64,000 bases of DNA, from positions 24,007,099-24,071,098 of the forward strand of contig CM033728.1 in assembly GCA_019671005.1 (NCBI GenBank). Reading direction: 5' to 3'. This DNA comes from Hibiscus mutabilis (Eukaryota > Streptophyta > Magnoliopsida > Malvales > Malvaceae). Under the pieces are notes generated by a model. That model made no database searches. It saw only the letters and a program-made list of their open reading frames with translations, and was not told the origin of the DNA. The translations under genes were made by a program, and so were the position numbers. Shown here in pieces: positions 23,749 to 35,422 of this stretch; positions within the stretch are counted from its first letter, which is position 1; every line of letters begins with the position of its first letter.

Positions 23749-26450
23749 TGTAACACCTCGAATTTGGTCCTAGGAGTTAGCTGGATAGTTTAGACGGTTC
23801 GGGTGAACCGGATTAGTCGATTGGAGTTAATTTCAGAAATTAATTCATAATAAATATTTTTGACGTGGATAAAATTATGCAAAATTGTTGGAAAATATTT
23901 AGTAACTATATTGAGGGTTTTGGTAAACTCAATTTAATAAAATAGAGTTTGATTTGTGGGCATTTTGCTCTAGTGACCAAATGTAAAAATTGAAAACTGC
24001 TTTTAGTGACTAAATCGTAAAAGGGTCAAAAATTAGAATCTTTAGCGAGCTATTAAGCCACTTGGTTTTATCAGACTTTTTCCTTAATTTTGGAAATTTT
24101 AATTTTTTTTAGAATGATATAATAAAGGGGATTAATTGGGTTTTAATTAGTTGTGTTTAATAACCCAAAATGTTTTCTTACCTAACTACTTTTCTCTAAA
24201 TCTTTTTCTCTCAAATTCTCAGCAACCAAACTACCTTTTCTTTTTTAAAAAAAATATTAGGAATCAACCTTTTAATCCTACTTTTGATTTCAACATTGGT
24301 TTCCTTTGTTTCTACATCAAATCTTCTACTTCAACCTTGGTTGATTTCTCCCAATCATGCCAATTAAGGAAGGAGTCTACAATAAGAGGTGATTTTCATT
24401 TCTCTCCTATAATCAAAGGTTCTTTACTGAAATTCCCAAGTTCTTGATCCTTTGTAATAGATTTTTGATGATTAAATCAAGATTTAATGGTTTAATGTTG
24501 GTTTTATTAAGAAATGTTGGTTTTATTAAGAAATTAATTGAGTTTTGTTATGAATCTGAATTAATGTGATTTTGGTGGGTTTATATCACATTGAAGGTTT
24601 ATTTTAATAATGTGTAATGAGATTTGCAAATGAAATCCCAAAACTAATTGAATTGCTAATTTTCTTGGTTGTTAATAATTAGTTTTTGAGATGTTTTAGG
24701 TGTTCTTGAGTTGATGCAAATATAAGGGTGTTTAGAAGGTGTTTTTTGTTGTTTTTGATGTGGATTAAATGTTAGAATCGTTGTTTTGATGTTAGGTGTT
24801 GGTATAACGAAGATTGATGTTGTTTTTGGTAGTTTCGGCTAATGCTTCAGAAGGGTAATGTATAGGATGCAAGGGATTGATGTTTGGCAGTGAGTTGAAT
24901 GCATAATGATGAATTTCCCTCTGGTTTCATGTGATTAAATAGGGGACAATCAAGGAATGGTTTCCTAGTTGGATTCATCTCTTTCTGGAGGCTCATTTTG
25001 TATTGGTGAGCAAAGCGAGGTGTATTGGTGAGTGTATAAACGAGTAAAGATCTTTAGAGGTTTGATCAGTGGATCATGGGGATTTAGTTATATCTTAAAA
25101 AGCTTAACTAATCTCAAGCGTAAGTTTTTGCTATTTTTTCCTTTGTGTATTGGCTTGATATGAGCTTGTGGAATTCATGTTTGGTTTTAAACATGGTTTG
25201 ATTTGCTTATTGTAAATGCATCATTTTGGATTAATATGCAATGATTATTAAAGTATTTGGATGCCTATAAGCATCGAGATTTGTTCCTAAAAGGGAATGT
25301 GTTGTCGCATTTGGCAATGTGGTTTTGCATATGAAACGTTTTGGTGAAATGCATTGGAAAACAATAAGTAAATGTATTTGAAAATGATATTTTGGCTATA
25401 TGACGTAAGTGAGAAAGTATCATATATAGTGGGCTAGCCATAGGGTTAAAGTGAACTATAATTTAAAGTCGATCGCTTCGTGGCTATTGAGATATAGCGG
25501 TGAGTCTAATTGAGCTAATGGTTATTTCGCTTCCTGCAAAAGGGGTGAGCCTATTTGTTGTGTGTTATAGGTGAGCCTAACACTACGGGGTTGAGGTGAG
25601 CCTTCTCCCGGCCAAAATGAGATTTGGTGAAGGTGAGACCACCATGAGTAATCCGTATATCCGATGTATATAGATAACATTTTGGTTTTGAATGTAAGGA
25701 TGAAGGTGTGTCTATTCGGGGATAGAGGTGAGTCTATTCGGTGTCACACTAATCATCAATATATGAGATTTATAACTTGTTAAAGTTGTTTGATGCATAT
25801 GGTTGTTATGCATGATTTGTTTTGGGGAACAAATGAGAAATTGCTTTGGTTTAGCAAGCATGTTTTATATCAAAAGCTATATGGTTTTCAAAAGAGTTTT
25901 GAAATGCATCAATGTTTTACTTAAGAGCATCCTCACTAAGCAAGTGTGCTTACTCTCTCTTTTCTCCATTGATGCAAAACAATAGAATTGGAGGGCAGCA
26001 ATATCTTGGCAAGAAGGGTCCATAAGCAAGACAACCATTGAGTATGAAAACCAAGTTTTAAATTGGGCAAATAAGGCAATGTATTACCATGTTTTTAGGG
26101 GATTTCTAATCTAGATATTGGTTATGTTGTGGAGGTTCTATGTTGTGGTTTGATGGATTATCATGTTGAGGATTGATGTATATTTTGTTGATGACTTGCC
26201 TATATGTGTTTGATGCTTTATGACTTGCATAGTATGCATATAGGTTGGAAATGTCCATGCTTATGCTTTTTTGGTTCAAACATGTTTAATGTGTTCTTAT
26301 TAGACCATTGAGATGATACTAATGATGAAATATGCCTTACATCTATTTTTGAATGTTGAGTTGGATGGTTTTAGAAACATGCCTCTAGAATTTCAACAAT
26401 GAGAAATATGCCTTAAATCTCTTTTTGGTTCAAACATGCCTCTATTTTGG
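23749..26450 (+). repeat. LTR F, 3'-truncated Tekay-type LTR
   Basis: Starts TGTAACACCTCG and follows the usual LTR landmarks: GACCAAATG and GACTAAATC lines near 23970-24020, GAGGTGATTTTC near 24387, AATCCCAAAACT near 24631, tandem GGTGAGCCT units at about 25500-25760, and the CTCACTAAGC..CTTACTCTC block near 25930. It breaks off at 26450 before the GTACCGATAC cluster. A distinct subfamily from E and A1. The preceding bases are CAACA; no matching downstream duplication exists because the end is lost. Confidence 0.8.
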
Positions 26451-28040
26451 ATTTGTTTTGTGTTGAATCTAATTGATTTAGATCCATATTATGATATGTT
26501 TTAATTTTGAAAAAAGTGTTTGATTAAAGGAATCTCGAAACTATGTGAATTGCTAGTTTTCTAGGTTGTAAATAGTTAGATTTTTGGTGTGATCTCGGTG
26601 CTGTAGAAGTGTTGGAGGTATAAGGACGTAATAAAGGTGTTTTTGGATGTTAATTGATGTTGTTAAGATGTTAGAATCAATAAGATTTGGCCGGGCTTTT
26701 TTTAGATGAGGTTGATGATGATTTTGGTTGTTTAAGAGAGGTGTTTAATGGTTCTTGTGACGTGAAGTTGTGATTGTTGGTTGCTAGAAATTAGAGGTGC
26801 ATGGAAGTGCATTAATCCTCTATTTTGATTGGGTAAAGCAGGGGATTTGAATCTCATAGCTTTTGAAGAGGTTGCAGAAGCTTCAAAAGCTTGATTCGCG
26901 TAATGGCAAGATAGCTTTGGATTGTTGGTGAGTGGAAACGTGTTTTACTGCTTTTAAAAAGGTTTGAAGATGGTTGTTGGGAGTTTAGATAAAGTTTGAA
27001 ACACTTATCTAAGCTCGGAAGTAAGTATTGGTTGAGCTCTCTCTCGATTTCGAATATGCAAAATAAAATCTCATGCACATGTTTATGGATTTGATTACTC
27101 ACTGTATTATGCATATTTTAGAAATGAAATATGTTGCAAATGATCATATATGATGATTATTGAGAATGGGATATGGTTTATGAAAGTATTTCATGTTTAC
27201 TAAAATACATGGTTTAATGTATTTGAAATTGGATTGGTATAATGCATATGTAAAACAGCGAAGTAATGTTGTTTTATTGAATATATTGGCAAGTGGCTGA
27301 GGTTAAATGTTATCAGATATAGTTGGCTAGCCATAGGGTTTAAAGTGTACTATAATAAGTCACCTCATTTGTGTTGCGGGGTTAATTGTGCCGTTTTCTC
27401 CACCATGAGAACCGCAGCAGTCGAGGGGTTAATTGTGTCGTATTCTCTCGTTTGTGGATTTATACATGATAACTGTTGAGGTGGGTAATTGTTCTATTGC
27501 TCTGGTTCGAGGATGTATGTGAAGAGGTCATAGGAACCACTTGGGAAATCTGGGTTTCCGATGTGTTTTTATAAATGGAATGGTTATGGTTTTGTGTCAC
27601 TTGAAAGCCAATATATGAGATAATGTATCATGAGAAATGGATTATGTTTATATAATGTGATTTATACATGAGATTCTCTTTAAGCTTGTTATAGAGATTT
27701 TGGCATATGAAGCTTAAATTGAGGTTTGAGATAGAATCCATGACACATGTGTTGCAAATGATTTAAATGTGCATACATAAAGAGATTATTGAAGCATGAG
27801 ATGATTTTGCCATGAGACATATTTTGGTTTGAATTAAAATGATTTTAGATGCATTGATGAGTGTTTTTGAGATTCCCTCTCTAAGCTTATAGCTTATGCT
27901 CTCATTTCTCATCAATGTAGATAAATAGGCATTTCCGGACAGCAAGAGGAGATCCAAGGGTTGAGACATTTACAAAGTATGGTTTTATAAATGCTAAGTA
28001 GTAATAAGAGGCAATGTTACAAAGTTGTATTTGGGAGGTT

Positions 28041-28250
28041 TATTTTGGATACTCCCTGGTTGTACAAGTTATGTTTGATGTTTTGGACTTGTATGATGCT
28101 TAATGTTTGGTTTTCAGGGGTTGGGCAACATTATGCATGCTTGGGTATTTTGGATACTCCCTGGTTGTACAAGTTATGTTTGATGTTTTGGACTTGTACG
28201 ATGCTTAATGTTAGGTTTTGAGGGGTTGGGCAACATTATGCTTGCTTGGG
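28041..28250 (+). repeat. 105-bp tandem duplication in E 5' LTR
   Basis: TATTTTGGATACTCCCTGG at 28041 recurs at 28146; the following 90 bases are nearly identical. A short open frame across it simply repeats the same peptide. Confidence 0.9.
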
Positions 28251-28432
28251 TAGAAATCATGCCTGTAGGAGTAATGCTTGGATTTGAGATGTTGTGTATG
28301 ATCTTCTACCATGCTGCTATGTTTGAGAAATTGATATTTGTGAAGTTATATGATGCTTAGATGTTGATTGTAGTATAATTGATTGAGCCAAAGTGTCATA
28401 TGTTGGACCAAGAGGTCATTACAGGTCTGTCC

Positions 28433-28635
28433 GTACCGGTACGGGTCTTTAGGGATCGATACGCGGGGACCTATCTCGGATTAATTTGAAAAAAAATTAC
28501 CTAATAGGCATATCGGTACGCGTAGCTGGAAAATAAGCCTAGTGTCGGTACACAAGCAACCATATCGGTACGCCATTTAGATACTAGAATCTAATATTTT
28601 CGAAAACACATACCCGTAGCGATACGCTTCAGGAC
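28433..28635 (+). repeat. Reduced GTACCGGTAC cluster in E LTR
   Basis: Five or six diverged units (GTACCGGTAC, GATCGATACG, TATCGGTACG) in the same place as in A1 and A3. Confidence 0.7.
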
Positions 28636-29089
28636 CGTTTTAGTGCGCCTTTGTTTATCAACCCCTTGCAATAAAGAAAATGCTTCTGATGTTTGTATTC
28701 TTTGCAATTTAGTCCCTGTTTCATAATTATGCAATTTAAATGAGTTTGGATGGTTATTTTAAGTTGAGATTTAACATGAATGTATGAAATATGACTAATT
28801 AAGGATTGGTAACTTTAATTTCATGAATGTCCTATTAATTGTTTGAAATTACATTTTAGTCCCTGAATTGCAAATTTGTACAATTGGATATTAAATCGAT
28901 GCCCTATTGAGTTGTAACTTTCACCATAACCAACATGATTACCTTAGGACTTAATTATGCATTTAGCTAAGATAAAAGAAAAAAATGGACCATTTCAATG
29001 TAAATATTTAGGGTTTGTCTTGGCAAACCCTAATATAGCTCGCTCGGTTCAGTCTTCCGACTGAACTCGGTCAATGGGGTTACATTTGT

Positions 29090-29101
29090 TGGTATCAGAG
29101 A
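29090..29101 (+). promoter_or_regulatory. E primer binding site
   Basis: TGGTATCAGAGA, five bases after the LTR end; initiator tRNA-Met type with the final C changed to A. Confidence 0.85.
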
Positions 29102-29366
29102 CAGTTTATGATTGTTGGGAGGTGGGTTATGGTTGTTTGGTTGATGTTATTACATGAATATGTTGTTTGATATGTACGGAGTTTATTTTGAATGATTATG
29201 ATTGAAATATGATATGTTTAAGGTTTAAACTTGGGGACACATTGTCTTATTACTACTAGAGTTAAATGATTTTGTTTTTAAAGAAGAGTGACTTGGATTC
29301 TTGCTGCAAGCTGGCCTAATTATTTGTTTTAATGCATTATCATGTTCTAGACTCATATTTTTGCGT

Positions 29367-30477
29367 ATGGGACCGAGACGAGAGACTAGAGCTCATATGG
29401 GGAGTGTGGTACATAGACAAGATGATGAGTTGCCGCCTCCTCCACCGATTCCCCCTGCTGGTGCTAGAGTTGAGGGTAGTGCGCCTCAGGCACTGCAATA
29501 AGCAATTTTTTGTGATATGACACCATTAAGCCAAGCAATGACGGGAGCTTTCCAGGTGGCCATAGCTAGAGTGCAAGTAACTACACCAGCATCTATAGCT
29601 ATTAATATCGAATTACCTTTAGAGCATCTGTATAGCTTAGGTGGTACCGAGTTTAGAGGTTTGGCTCTTGTAGTTATTGAGGAATGGTTTGCTAGAACGA
29701 AGATGATCTTTGGCCTGATAGAGTGTACAAATGTTCGCAAGTTGGGCTGTATAGTTTTGTTGCTTTAGGGTGTTACTTACAGTTGGTGGAAAACTGCTAT
29801 CGCGGGCTTGGTACTTGCTGATATGACATGGGAATTCTTTTGTCCCAAAATTGAGATCCCAAATACTTCCAGTTTGTCCGGTTGAGCCAATATGCTCTTT
29901 AACTGGTTCCTAATGAGCACCAACGATGCGATCGGTTTCGTTATGGGTTGGTCAAGGAGTTGAAGACATACATGTTAGCTATAGATTATACAGTTTGATG
30001 TCCTGGTTTCCAAGATAAAGACATAGAATAGAATTGAGGGTTCTCTGCTCGTTCTGTAGTTCTTCTGCGGGAAAAATGAGTGTTGAACGGGATGTTGGTA
30101 GAGATCGTTACAAGAAGCATATAGATAGGAGGTATGGTCCAGATCAGAGACGCAGAGGGAATGGTGTCAGACGTGGACACCAAGGTCAGAATACCTATGC
30201 TAGAGTACCCGAGTGCAGGTGATGTGGTAGGTGCCATTTGGGGGAGTGCTCGGGTACTTTTGGCACTTGTTGGAGTTGTGGATCACGGGATCATATCAAG
30301 TGAGATTGTCCATAATTAGTTAGGGAAGGTCAGGCTCCTTCCCTTACAGTTGTGCCACAGAGAGGTTGTGGGCCCAGTCGTAGACATTTCTAGCGTAGAG
30401 AGGATGGTTAGAGAGTGGTTGCTCATACCGTAACGATTTAGCCTGAGGGTGGTGGGCCGAAAAGGGTTTTTTCGCAC
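29367..30477 (+). pseudogene. E gag with zinc knuckle remnant
   Basis: Starts MGPRRETRA after a 260-bp leader, comparable to MARRETRS in A5. An in-frame stop at 29499 is followed in the same frame by the capsid-like region (LEHLYSLGGTEFRG, EEWFARTKMIFGLIECT, YSWWKTAIAG). Later parts are split by frame changes. A zinc knuckle of CX2CX4HX4C form is recognisable at about 30265-30310 (CWSCGSRDHIK, with a stop before DCP). Gag would form the virus-like particle and bind RNA; here it is broken in many places. Confidence 0.8.
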
Positions 30478-31608
30478 CGTGTAGGAAGGAATGACACCGA
30501 TGTCATTGTAGGTATATTTACTTTACAGTCTATATCATTGCTTTCATTGATTAATTCTTGTTTGACACATTCATACATCCTTCACGAACATTCTTGTTTG
30601 CCTGATATACCTGTAGAGGTCTTAGATGTTGGTATGAGGGTAACAGGTTCCTTTGGTGAGACAGTAGTTGTTAGGAGGTTGTTTAGGAGATGTCCCTTGA
30701 TGGTTTAGGGTCATGTGTTTGAGGCTGATTTGATGGAGTTAAGATTTCACAATTTCGACGTGATATTGGGGATGAATTGGTTGTCTGAACATAGGGATGT
30801 AGTTGATTTTGAGACCAAACAAGTTTCACTGAATCTTGTAGAGCATTATGAAGTGGTGGTTGTGGACGAGAATGTCAAATTCTTGTCTAATGTTGTTTCG
30901 GCTTTAGAAGCTCAGAAGATGATGGAATTTGGGGGTCAAGCATACCTAGCTTATGTTATGAATCATAATATGAAGGAAGTGCGTGCCCCGGTTATTCGCA
31001 CAGTTTGCGATTTTCCAAGACTTTTTCTAGAAGAGTTGCATGGTTTTCCCCCGGATAGGGAGGTAGAAATTTGCATTGAGACGTATGCAGATACGGCTCC
31101 GGTGTCGATTGCACCGTATCGTATAGCACCAAACGAATTGAAGGAATTGAAGACAGATTTACAGGAGTTGTTGGATCATGGTTTCATTCGGCCTAGTGTG
31201 TCACCATAGGGAGCACCGGAGCATTGATTATTGACAACTAAACAAGTTGAGGATTAGGAACAAGTATCCTTTGCCGAGGATTGATGATTTGTTTGATCAG
31301 TTTCAGGGTGCTACAGTGTTTTCTATTATTAATCTAAGGTCTGGGTATTATCAGTTGAAGGTGAAGGATAAAGACGTGCCGAAGACAGCCTTTCGCCCGC
31401 ATTATGGGCATTATGAGTTCTTAGAGATGTCGTTTGGGTTGACAAATGCACCAGCAACATTCATGGATATGATGAACCGGGTGTTCCATGAATTCTTGGA
31501 TCAATTTGTCGTAGTGTTTATCGATGCCACTCTTGTGTACTCCTGTACCGATGAAGATCCCGATCGATATCTATGAATTGTGTTGCAAGTTTTGTTGGAC
31601 AATAAGTT
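30478..31608 (+). pseudogene. E protease and RT
   Basis: Protease: the active-site loop corresponding to DLGSTHSYI in A5 reads NSCLTHSYI, so the catalytic Asp is lost; ILGMNWLSEHR follows at about 30760. The open stretch 30715-31209 reaches the start of RT (FPPDREVEI). Trp to TAG at 31207 and a frame change lead to 31247-31576, with PLPRIDDLFDQF. The first catalytic Asp of RT is changed (FSIINLRSGY, SKIDLRSGY in A5), and the FIDD box reads FIDA, removing a second. RT could not function even if the stops were absent. Confidence 0.85.
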
Positions 31609-31611
31609 TAT

Positions 31612-32320
31612 GCTAAGTTGAGTAAGTGTGAGTTTTGGATCAAGCAGGTGGTTTTTCGTGGTCATGTTGTTTTGACCGAGGGTATTCGTGTAGATTCACA
31701 GAAAATTAAAGCTATTGTGAATTGGAAGCAACCAAAATTGGTGTCGGAGGTTCATAGTTTCCTGGGGTTAGCAGGTTGTTACCGACGCTTTGTGGATGGT
31801 TTCTCGAGGATTGCTGCTCCTTTGATGAAGTTTTTGCAAAAGGATGTGAGTTTTGAGTAGAAAGGGGGTAGACAACAAGCCTTTGATAAGTTGAAGGAAG
31901 CTTTGACACAAGCTCCAATCTTGATTCGACCTGAGTCTGAGAAGGAGTTTGTTTTGTATAGTGATACATCCTACGTGGGTTTGGGGTGTGTGTTGATGCA
32001 AGAAAGAAAAGTTGTAGCTTATGCATCTAGATAGTTGAAGGTGCACGAGCGCAACTATCCTACACACGATATTACACTTGCTATGGTAGTGTTTGCGTTG
32101 AAGATTTGGCGACATTATCTTTATGGTGAGAAGTGTACTGTGTATACGAATCACAAGAGTTTGAAATACATGATGTCTCAAAAGGAGTTGAATCTTAGGC
32201 AACAAAGATGGTTAGAGTTGATTAAAGATTATGTTTGACAATCGAGTATCATCCGAGAAAGGCTAATGTTGTGGCTGATGCCATGAGTAGGAAGGTTACG
32301 GTTGAGTTGAGGGAGATGTT
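31612..32320 (+). pseudogene. E RT connection and RNase H
   Basis: Begins LSKCEFWIKQVVF and SFLGLAGCYRRF, a stop at 31858 where Trp is expected, then RNase H. Of the acidic residues seen intact in A5, YSDTSY is kept, DLELAAVV has become DITLAMVV (Glu lost) and FTDHKSL has become YTNHKSL (Asp lost). A TAG at 32032 replaces Gln of SRQLKVHE. One base is missing near 32232, after which the frame continues with IEYHPRKANVVADAMS. Confidence 0.85.
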
Positions 32321-33850
32321 TGCTCGGTTGAGTGTAATACATGATGGTGCTTTGTTAGCTGAGTTGCAAGTAAACCCATTGTTGTTGCATTTGATCAAGG
32401 AGAAGCAACTGTATGGTGACTCCTTGGTACCGCATGTTAAGGATATTATGGATGACAATCAAACGGATTTTTGTTTTAGTGAAGAAGGTGTTTTGTGTTA
32501 TAAGGATCGGGTGGTGGTGCCGAAAGATGAAGAGTTGAGGTACACTATCTTGGATGAGGCGCATTCGAGTCCTTTTGTTATGTATTCGGGGAGTAAGAAG
32601 ATGTATCAGGGCTTGAATAAGGAGTATTTCTAGGTTGGTTTGAAAAAGGATGTTGCAGATTTTGTTGCTCGTTGTATGGTTTGTCAACGTGTTAAGGCTG
32701 AGCATCTGTTTCCCTCGGGGTTGTTGCAACCATTGAGGATTCCAGAATGGAAATAGGAGAGAATTACCATGGATTTTGAGTTCGGTTTGCCTTTGATGTC
32801 ATCAAAGAAGAATTCTGTTTGGGTGATTATGGATAGGTTTAACAAGTGTGCACATTTTATGGTTGTGCAACAACATATACTTTGCACAAGTTGGAGGAGT
32901 TGTATATTGTTGAGGTTTGAGGTTGCACGGAGTGTCAAAGTCTATTGTATCAGATAGAGATCCATGTTTTACATCTGGGTTTTGGGAGTGTTTGCTTATG
33001 CTTTGGGTATGCGGTTGAACTTCAGTATTTTGTATCATCCTCGAACGGATGGTCAGTTTAAACGCGTTATCCAAGTGTTTGAGGATATGTTGTGGTGTGG
33101 CATCATTGATTTCCAAGGATCTTGGGAGAAGTAGTTACCTTTGGTAGAGTTTTCCTATAACAATAGTTATTAGGCTAGTATCCATATGGCACCGTACGAG
33201 GCTTTGTATGGTAGAAGGTGTTGCACACCACTTTGTTGGGCAGAGGCATGAGAAAAGTATGTTTCTTTGCCGGATGAGTTGAAGGATACCGATGAGAAAG
33301 TGAAGCTTATAAGTGATTGGTTGAAAGCGGCTTCCGATCGGCAAAAGTCATATGCTGACTTGAAGCGAATGGAGATTGGGTATTCGGTTGGTGATCGCGT
33401 GTTTCTAAAGGTTTCTCCTTGGAAGAAGGTGATGAGGTTTGGACGGAAGGGCAAGTTAAGTCCTAGATTTATTGGTCCTTATGAGGTGTTGGAGCGTGTT
33501 GGTCCAGTTGCATATAAATCGAGGTTTCCCGCGGAATTGGAGAAGATACATGATGTTTTCTATGTATCGATGCTTCGGAGGTATAGATTTGATCCTTCGC
33601 ATGTGATGCCTGCCGAGGAGATTGAGTTGAATTAGGATTTGACCTATGATGAGGAGCCAGTTAGAATTCTGGATTCAAGCAGCAAGGTACTTCATGGAAA
33701 GACCATAGAGTTGGTGAAGGTGTTGTGGCGACATCGTGCTGTTGAGGAAGCCACCTGGGAAAGCAAGGACGACATGTTGAAGCAGTCTTCTCACCTTTTT
33801 CCACCAGGTAAATTTCGGGGACGAAATTTCTTAAAAGGGGGAGAGTTGTA
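32321..33850 (+). pseudogene. E integrase and chromodomain
   Basis: Zinc finger: EAHSSPFVMYSG, in which the second His is Tyr, then CMVC; TAG at 32631 and 32755 replace Trp. Core: MDFEFGLP (Asp at 32772) and a SDRD near 32950 are kept, but the Glu of QSERV is Lys in QFKRV (33060). The C-terminal part from 33267 is open for 122 residues, with RFIGPYEVLERV and IHDVFYVSMLRRY. The chromodomain follows at about 33650-33790 (EEPVRILD, LVKVLWRHRA, EEATWES). Frameshifts occur near 32880 and 32990. The frame ends at the LTR start. Confidence 0.87.
33830..33846 (+). promoter_or_regulatory. E polypurine tract
   Basis: TTAAAAGGGGGAGAGT directly before the 3' LTR. Confidence 0.8.
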
Positions 33851-35422
33851 ACGCCCTGAAATTGGGTCTAGATGTTAATCGGATTGGGCAGACGGCATGG
33901 GAAAACCGGATTAGGCAATTTGAGTTAGTTTCAGGAATTAAATTCTAATAAATTATTTTTGGCTAAAATAAAAATAAATTTTGGAAAAATGCTAGAAAAT
34001 TATTAATTAATATTTTAAGTATTTCTGTAAATTCAATTTGAAGTAATTAAATCTGATTTTGGGACATTTTGGTGTAGTGGCTAAAAAGAAAAGTTTTCAA
34101 AACTATTTTTGGTGACTAAATCGTAAAAGGGTCAAAACTTAGAATCTTTAAGGAGCTATTTGACCAAACTTTTCCATCAGATTTTCCCTTAATTTAAGCT
34201 ATTTTTAAAGTGATTTAATTGGTTTTTAATATTAAAAGACAATAGATTTAATAAAAGGATTTTAATTTTACAAAATCATTTTCTTACGTAACTAACTTTG
34301 ATATCACTTTTCTCTCAACTTTCTCAGCAGCCAAACAATCAAAATCTTTCCAAAATTTACAGGAATCAATCTTATTTGATTTCCTTTTTATTTCTTACTT
34401 GATTCCTTTGGTTCTTGCAACAAAACCTACTAGGATTTCAACCAATCTTTGCCAATTAAGGGAGAAATCAACAATTAGAGGTGATTTTCGTTTCTCTCCT
34501 CTAATTAAAGGTTCTTTATTGAAATTTCAAAGTTCTTGATCCTTTACAACTGATTTATGTTATGGAATTATGATTTTAACATGGATTTGGCAATTAAATT
34601 GAGTTTTATGTGGAAATTTGTTAAATACTATTTTGGATTTGTTTTGTGTTGAATCTAATTGATTTAGATCCCTATTAAGATGTGTTTTAATGTTGAAATA
34701 AGTGTTTAATTAAAGGAATCTAGAATGATCTTGGTGGTGTAGAGGTGTTGGATGTATAAGGACGTAATCAAGTTGTTTTTTGATGTTAATTGTTGTTGTT
34801 AAGATGTTAGAGTTAATAAGTTTTGGCTGGGTTTTGTTTAGATGATGTTGATGATCATTTCGGTTGTTTGAGAGAGGTTTTGATGGTTTCTTGTGAGGTG
34901 AAGTTGTGTTTGTTGGCTGCTGGAAATTAGAGGTGCATGGAAGTTCATTAATCCTCTGTTTTTGATTGGGTAAAGAAGGGGATTTGAATCCGATAGCTTC
35001 TGGAGAGGTTGCAGAAGCATCATAAGCTTAATTCGCGCAACGACAAGATAGCTTTGGATTGTTGGTGAGTGGAAACGTGTTTTACTACTTTTAAAATGGT
35101 TTGAAGATGGTTGTTGGGAGTTTAGATCAAGTTTGAAACACTTATCTAAGCTAGAAAGTAAGTATTGGTTGAGCTCTCTCTTGATTTTGGTTTTGCAAAA
35201 TAAAATCTCATGCAGATGTTTATGGTTTTGATTACTCACTGTATTATGCATGTTTTAGAAATGAAAGATGTTGCAAATGATCATGTATGATGATTATTAA
35301 GAATGGTATATGGTTTATGAAAGTATTTCATGTTTACTAAAATACATGGTTTAATGTATTTGAAATTGGATTGGTATGTTGCATATGTAAAACACTGAAG
35401 TAATGTTGTTTATTGAATATAT
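33847..35422 (+). repeat. 3' LTR of E, first 1576 bp only
   Basis: Starts TGTAACGCCCTGAAA. From 34633 on it is closely similar to the 5' LTR from 26451. It stops at GAATATATT, equal to about 27285 in the 5' LTR, so roughly 1.8 kb of the LTR end, including the GTACCGATAC cluster, is missing. It joins LTR G at an earlier LTR position. Confidence 0.85.

Larger units (their letters stand above)
26451..29084 (+). repeat. 5' LTR of E, lacking its first 780 bp
   Basis: It begins at TTTTGGATTTG, equal to position about 787 of the 3' LTR (34633), and ends GGGGTTACA before the primer site. It contains TCGAGGGGTTAAT units at about 27370-27500, a 105-bp duplication at 28041-28250 and a short GTACCGGTAC cluster at 28433-28635. 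Adding the inverted piece at 21643-22422 would give about 3.4 kb, the normal size for this family. Confidence 0.85.
26451..35422 (+). mobile_element. Tekay-type element E between two truncated LTRs
   Basis: 5' LTR (lacking about its first 780 bp), primer site, gag, protease, RT, RNase H, integrase, chromodomain, polypurine tract, and a 3' LTR that keeps only its first 1576 bp. All genes are on the plus strand in chromovirus order. Several catalytic residues have been lost. Both ends join other LTR fragments without a target duplication, so the element has been cut by recombination rather than left as inserted. Confidence 0.88.

Noticed and set aside
27991..28221. 76-residue frame with a repeated YKLCLMFWTC segment suggesting a membrane peptide
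   Set aside because: It spans the 105-bp tandem duplication in the E 5' LTR and is absent from other LTRs.
23749..29084. A single 5.3-kb LTR
   Set aside because: Landmarks that occur once per LTR (AATC-CGAAACT line, CATTAATCCTC, CTCACTAA block) appear twice, so two LTR pieces are joined at 26450.
31712..32729. Long minus-strand frames opposite E RNase H and integrase
   Set aside because: They mirror conserved pol codons on the plus strand; no similarity to known proteins and no conservation in A1 or A5.
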